NCBI GenBank assembly: GCA_046262635.1
Contig: JBHEMK010000081.1
Location: 1-15,091 of the forward strand
DNA length: 15,091 nt
Origin: JBHEMK01 sp046262635
GTDB taxonomy: Bacteria; Actinomycetota; Thermoleophilia; Gaiellales; Gaiellaceae
Reading direction: 5' to 3'
Shown here: positions 14,300 to 15,091 of the stretch, one piece after another
How positions within the stretch are numbered: the first letter of the stretch is position 1
How the letters are laid out: every line of letters starts with the position of its first letter
Translations under genes and position numbers: made by a program
Notes under the pieces: generated by a model
What the model saw: only the letters and a program-made list of their open reading frames with translations
The model's database searches: none
Told to the model about the DNA's origin: nothing

Positions 14300-15091
14300 C
14301 TAGATGCGACGGTAGCGGGCGTCGCTCAGCGAGTAGACGCCAAACGCGATCAGACCGGCGGCGACGAGGCCGAGCAGGAAGGGCCCGTAGGAGTTGTGGG
14401 CGAGTTTGGCGAGCGCGCCGTCCAGTCCGACGGCCTTGTTCGGGTTGAAGTCGATCGCGGCTTTGATCAGGAAGACGCCGACCAGGCCCATGACGACCAT
14501 CCGCGCGAGGTGGCCGAAGGTGCCGATCCATTCGATCCAGTTCCTGATCGTGGCGGTCATCTCCTCGGTCTTCGAGTCCTTGAGGAAGTCTTTGCTGATC
14601 CCGCGGTAGCCCTGGTAGAGGCCGACCCCGATCAGGACGAGGCCGGCGATCCCGACCAGCCAGGTGCCGCCCGGCCAGCCGAAGACGCCCGCTGCGGCCT
14701 TGTGGGGGCTGCCGGAGCTCGTGCCGCCCGAGCCGAGCAGGATCTTGACCGCGGTCGCGCACAAGCCCGCATAGACGATCCCGCTGGCGAGCGCCGCCAG
14801 CCGATCGAAGGTGCTGTCGGAGTCCTCGGGCCCGTGGCCCAAGAAGGCGTGGATCAGCCGCCAGAGCGCGTAGCCTGCCAGGCCGATCGCAACCAGGATC
14901 AGCAGCACCTTGCCGAAGGGCTGCTCCGCGATCGTCTTCAGTGCGCCCTGCTGGCTTGCCGACTTGCCGCCGTTCCCGAGCGCCAACTTGATCGCGAGGA
15001 TGCCGATGATCCCGTAGATCAGTCCGCGCGCGACAAAGCCCGAGCGCGCCAGCCACTCGAAGCCGCGGCTCCGGGCGACCTTCTCTCCACC
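14300..15091 (-). CDS. DUF1206 domain membrane protein (5' end outside window)
   Basis: 263 residues are visible, and the start lies beyond the right edge. The protein is made of three repeats, each with two membrane segments. The first helix of each is recognisable: RSGFVARGLIYGIIGILAIK (16-35), LAALASGIVYAGLCATAVKI (98-117) and TFGHLARMVVMGLVGVFLIK (191-210). Partner helices lie at about 60-83, 143-162 and 236-254. This threefold arrangement is the mark of DUF1206 proteins, common in actinobacteria and of unknown function. Six membrane segments are predicted, with a conserved basic or polar residue near the start of each repeat. A TTG at 14986 could be taken as a start, but the frame and the first repeat continue upstream to the edge, so that is internal. 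It ends with SLSDARYRRI and TAG. Confidence 0.9.
   Translation of the reverse strand, partial: GGEKVARSRGFEWLARSGFVARGLIYGIIGILAIKLALGNGGKSASQQGALKTIAEQPFGKVLLILVAIGLAGYALWRLIHAFLGHGPEDSDSTFDRLAALASGIVYAGLCATAVKILLGSGGTSSGSPHKAAAGVFGWPGGTWLVGIAGLVLIGVGLYQGYRGISKDFLKDSKTEEMTATIRNWIEWIGTFGHLARMVVMGLVGVFLIKAAIDFNPNKAVGLDGALAKLAHNSYGPFLLGLVAAGLIAFGVYSLSDARYRRI

Noticed and set aside
1..15091. CRISPR arrays, tRNA or rRNA genes, transposases and integrases
   Set aside because: I saw no regularly spaced repeats, no cloverleaf-like tRNA sequence, no rRNA signature and no transposase or integrase motifs on either strand.

Overview
The window is high-GC bacterial DNA with many GTG starts. The DUF1206 membrane protein at the right edge and the cyclic-nucleotide-domain/thioredoxin-reductase-like pseudogene on the left both point to Actinobacteria. 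A Thermoleophilia-type soil actinobacterium (Solirubrobacterales/Gaiellales) is my best guess, and it is an inference from family distribution.

Left part (1 to about 3215): an eroded zone. It holds an N-terminally truncated NAD(P)-dependent SDR fragment on the minus strand at the left edge, an intact nitronate monooxygenase on the plus strand (316-1338), and a heavily frameshifted pseudogene of a fused cyclic-nucleotide-binding/FAD-disulfide-reductase-like protein (about 1430-2873). About 340 bases without a gene follow.

Centre (3216-13502): one minus-strand block of ten genes with no intergenic base at any of its nine junctions (seven GTGA, one ATGA and one TGATG overlap). In transcription order: an NAD-dependent sugar epimerase; a fusion of a GH39-like glycosidase TIM barrel with a CDP-paratose-2-epimerase-like SDR; a short zinc-type alcohol dehydrogenase; a Gfo/Idh/MocA oxidoreductase; a GT4 glycosyltransferase; three related CgeB-like glycosyltransferases; a SAM methyltransferase of the TIGR04290 type; and a small low-affinity iron permease family protein. 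I read the first nine as an uncharacterised pathway that makes a modified sugar (epimerised, oxidised or reduced), transfers sugars with four glycosyltransferases and methylates the product. No flippase, polymerase, ABC exporter or signal peptide is visible, so the product may be a soluble or intracellular glycoside, or may rely on transport encoded elsewhere. The block starts at a TTG codon behind a strong ribosome binding site.

Right part (13518-15091): about 550 bases without a convincing gene, carrying a direct repeat and a small inverted repeat upstream of the operon. Next comes a short minus-strand frame resembling sigma-70 region 4, directly downstream of a DUF1206 membrane protein whose start lies beyond the window.
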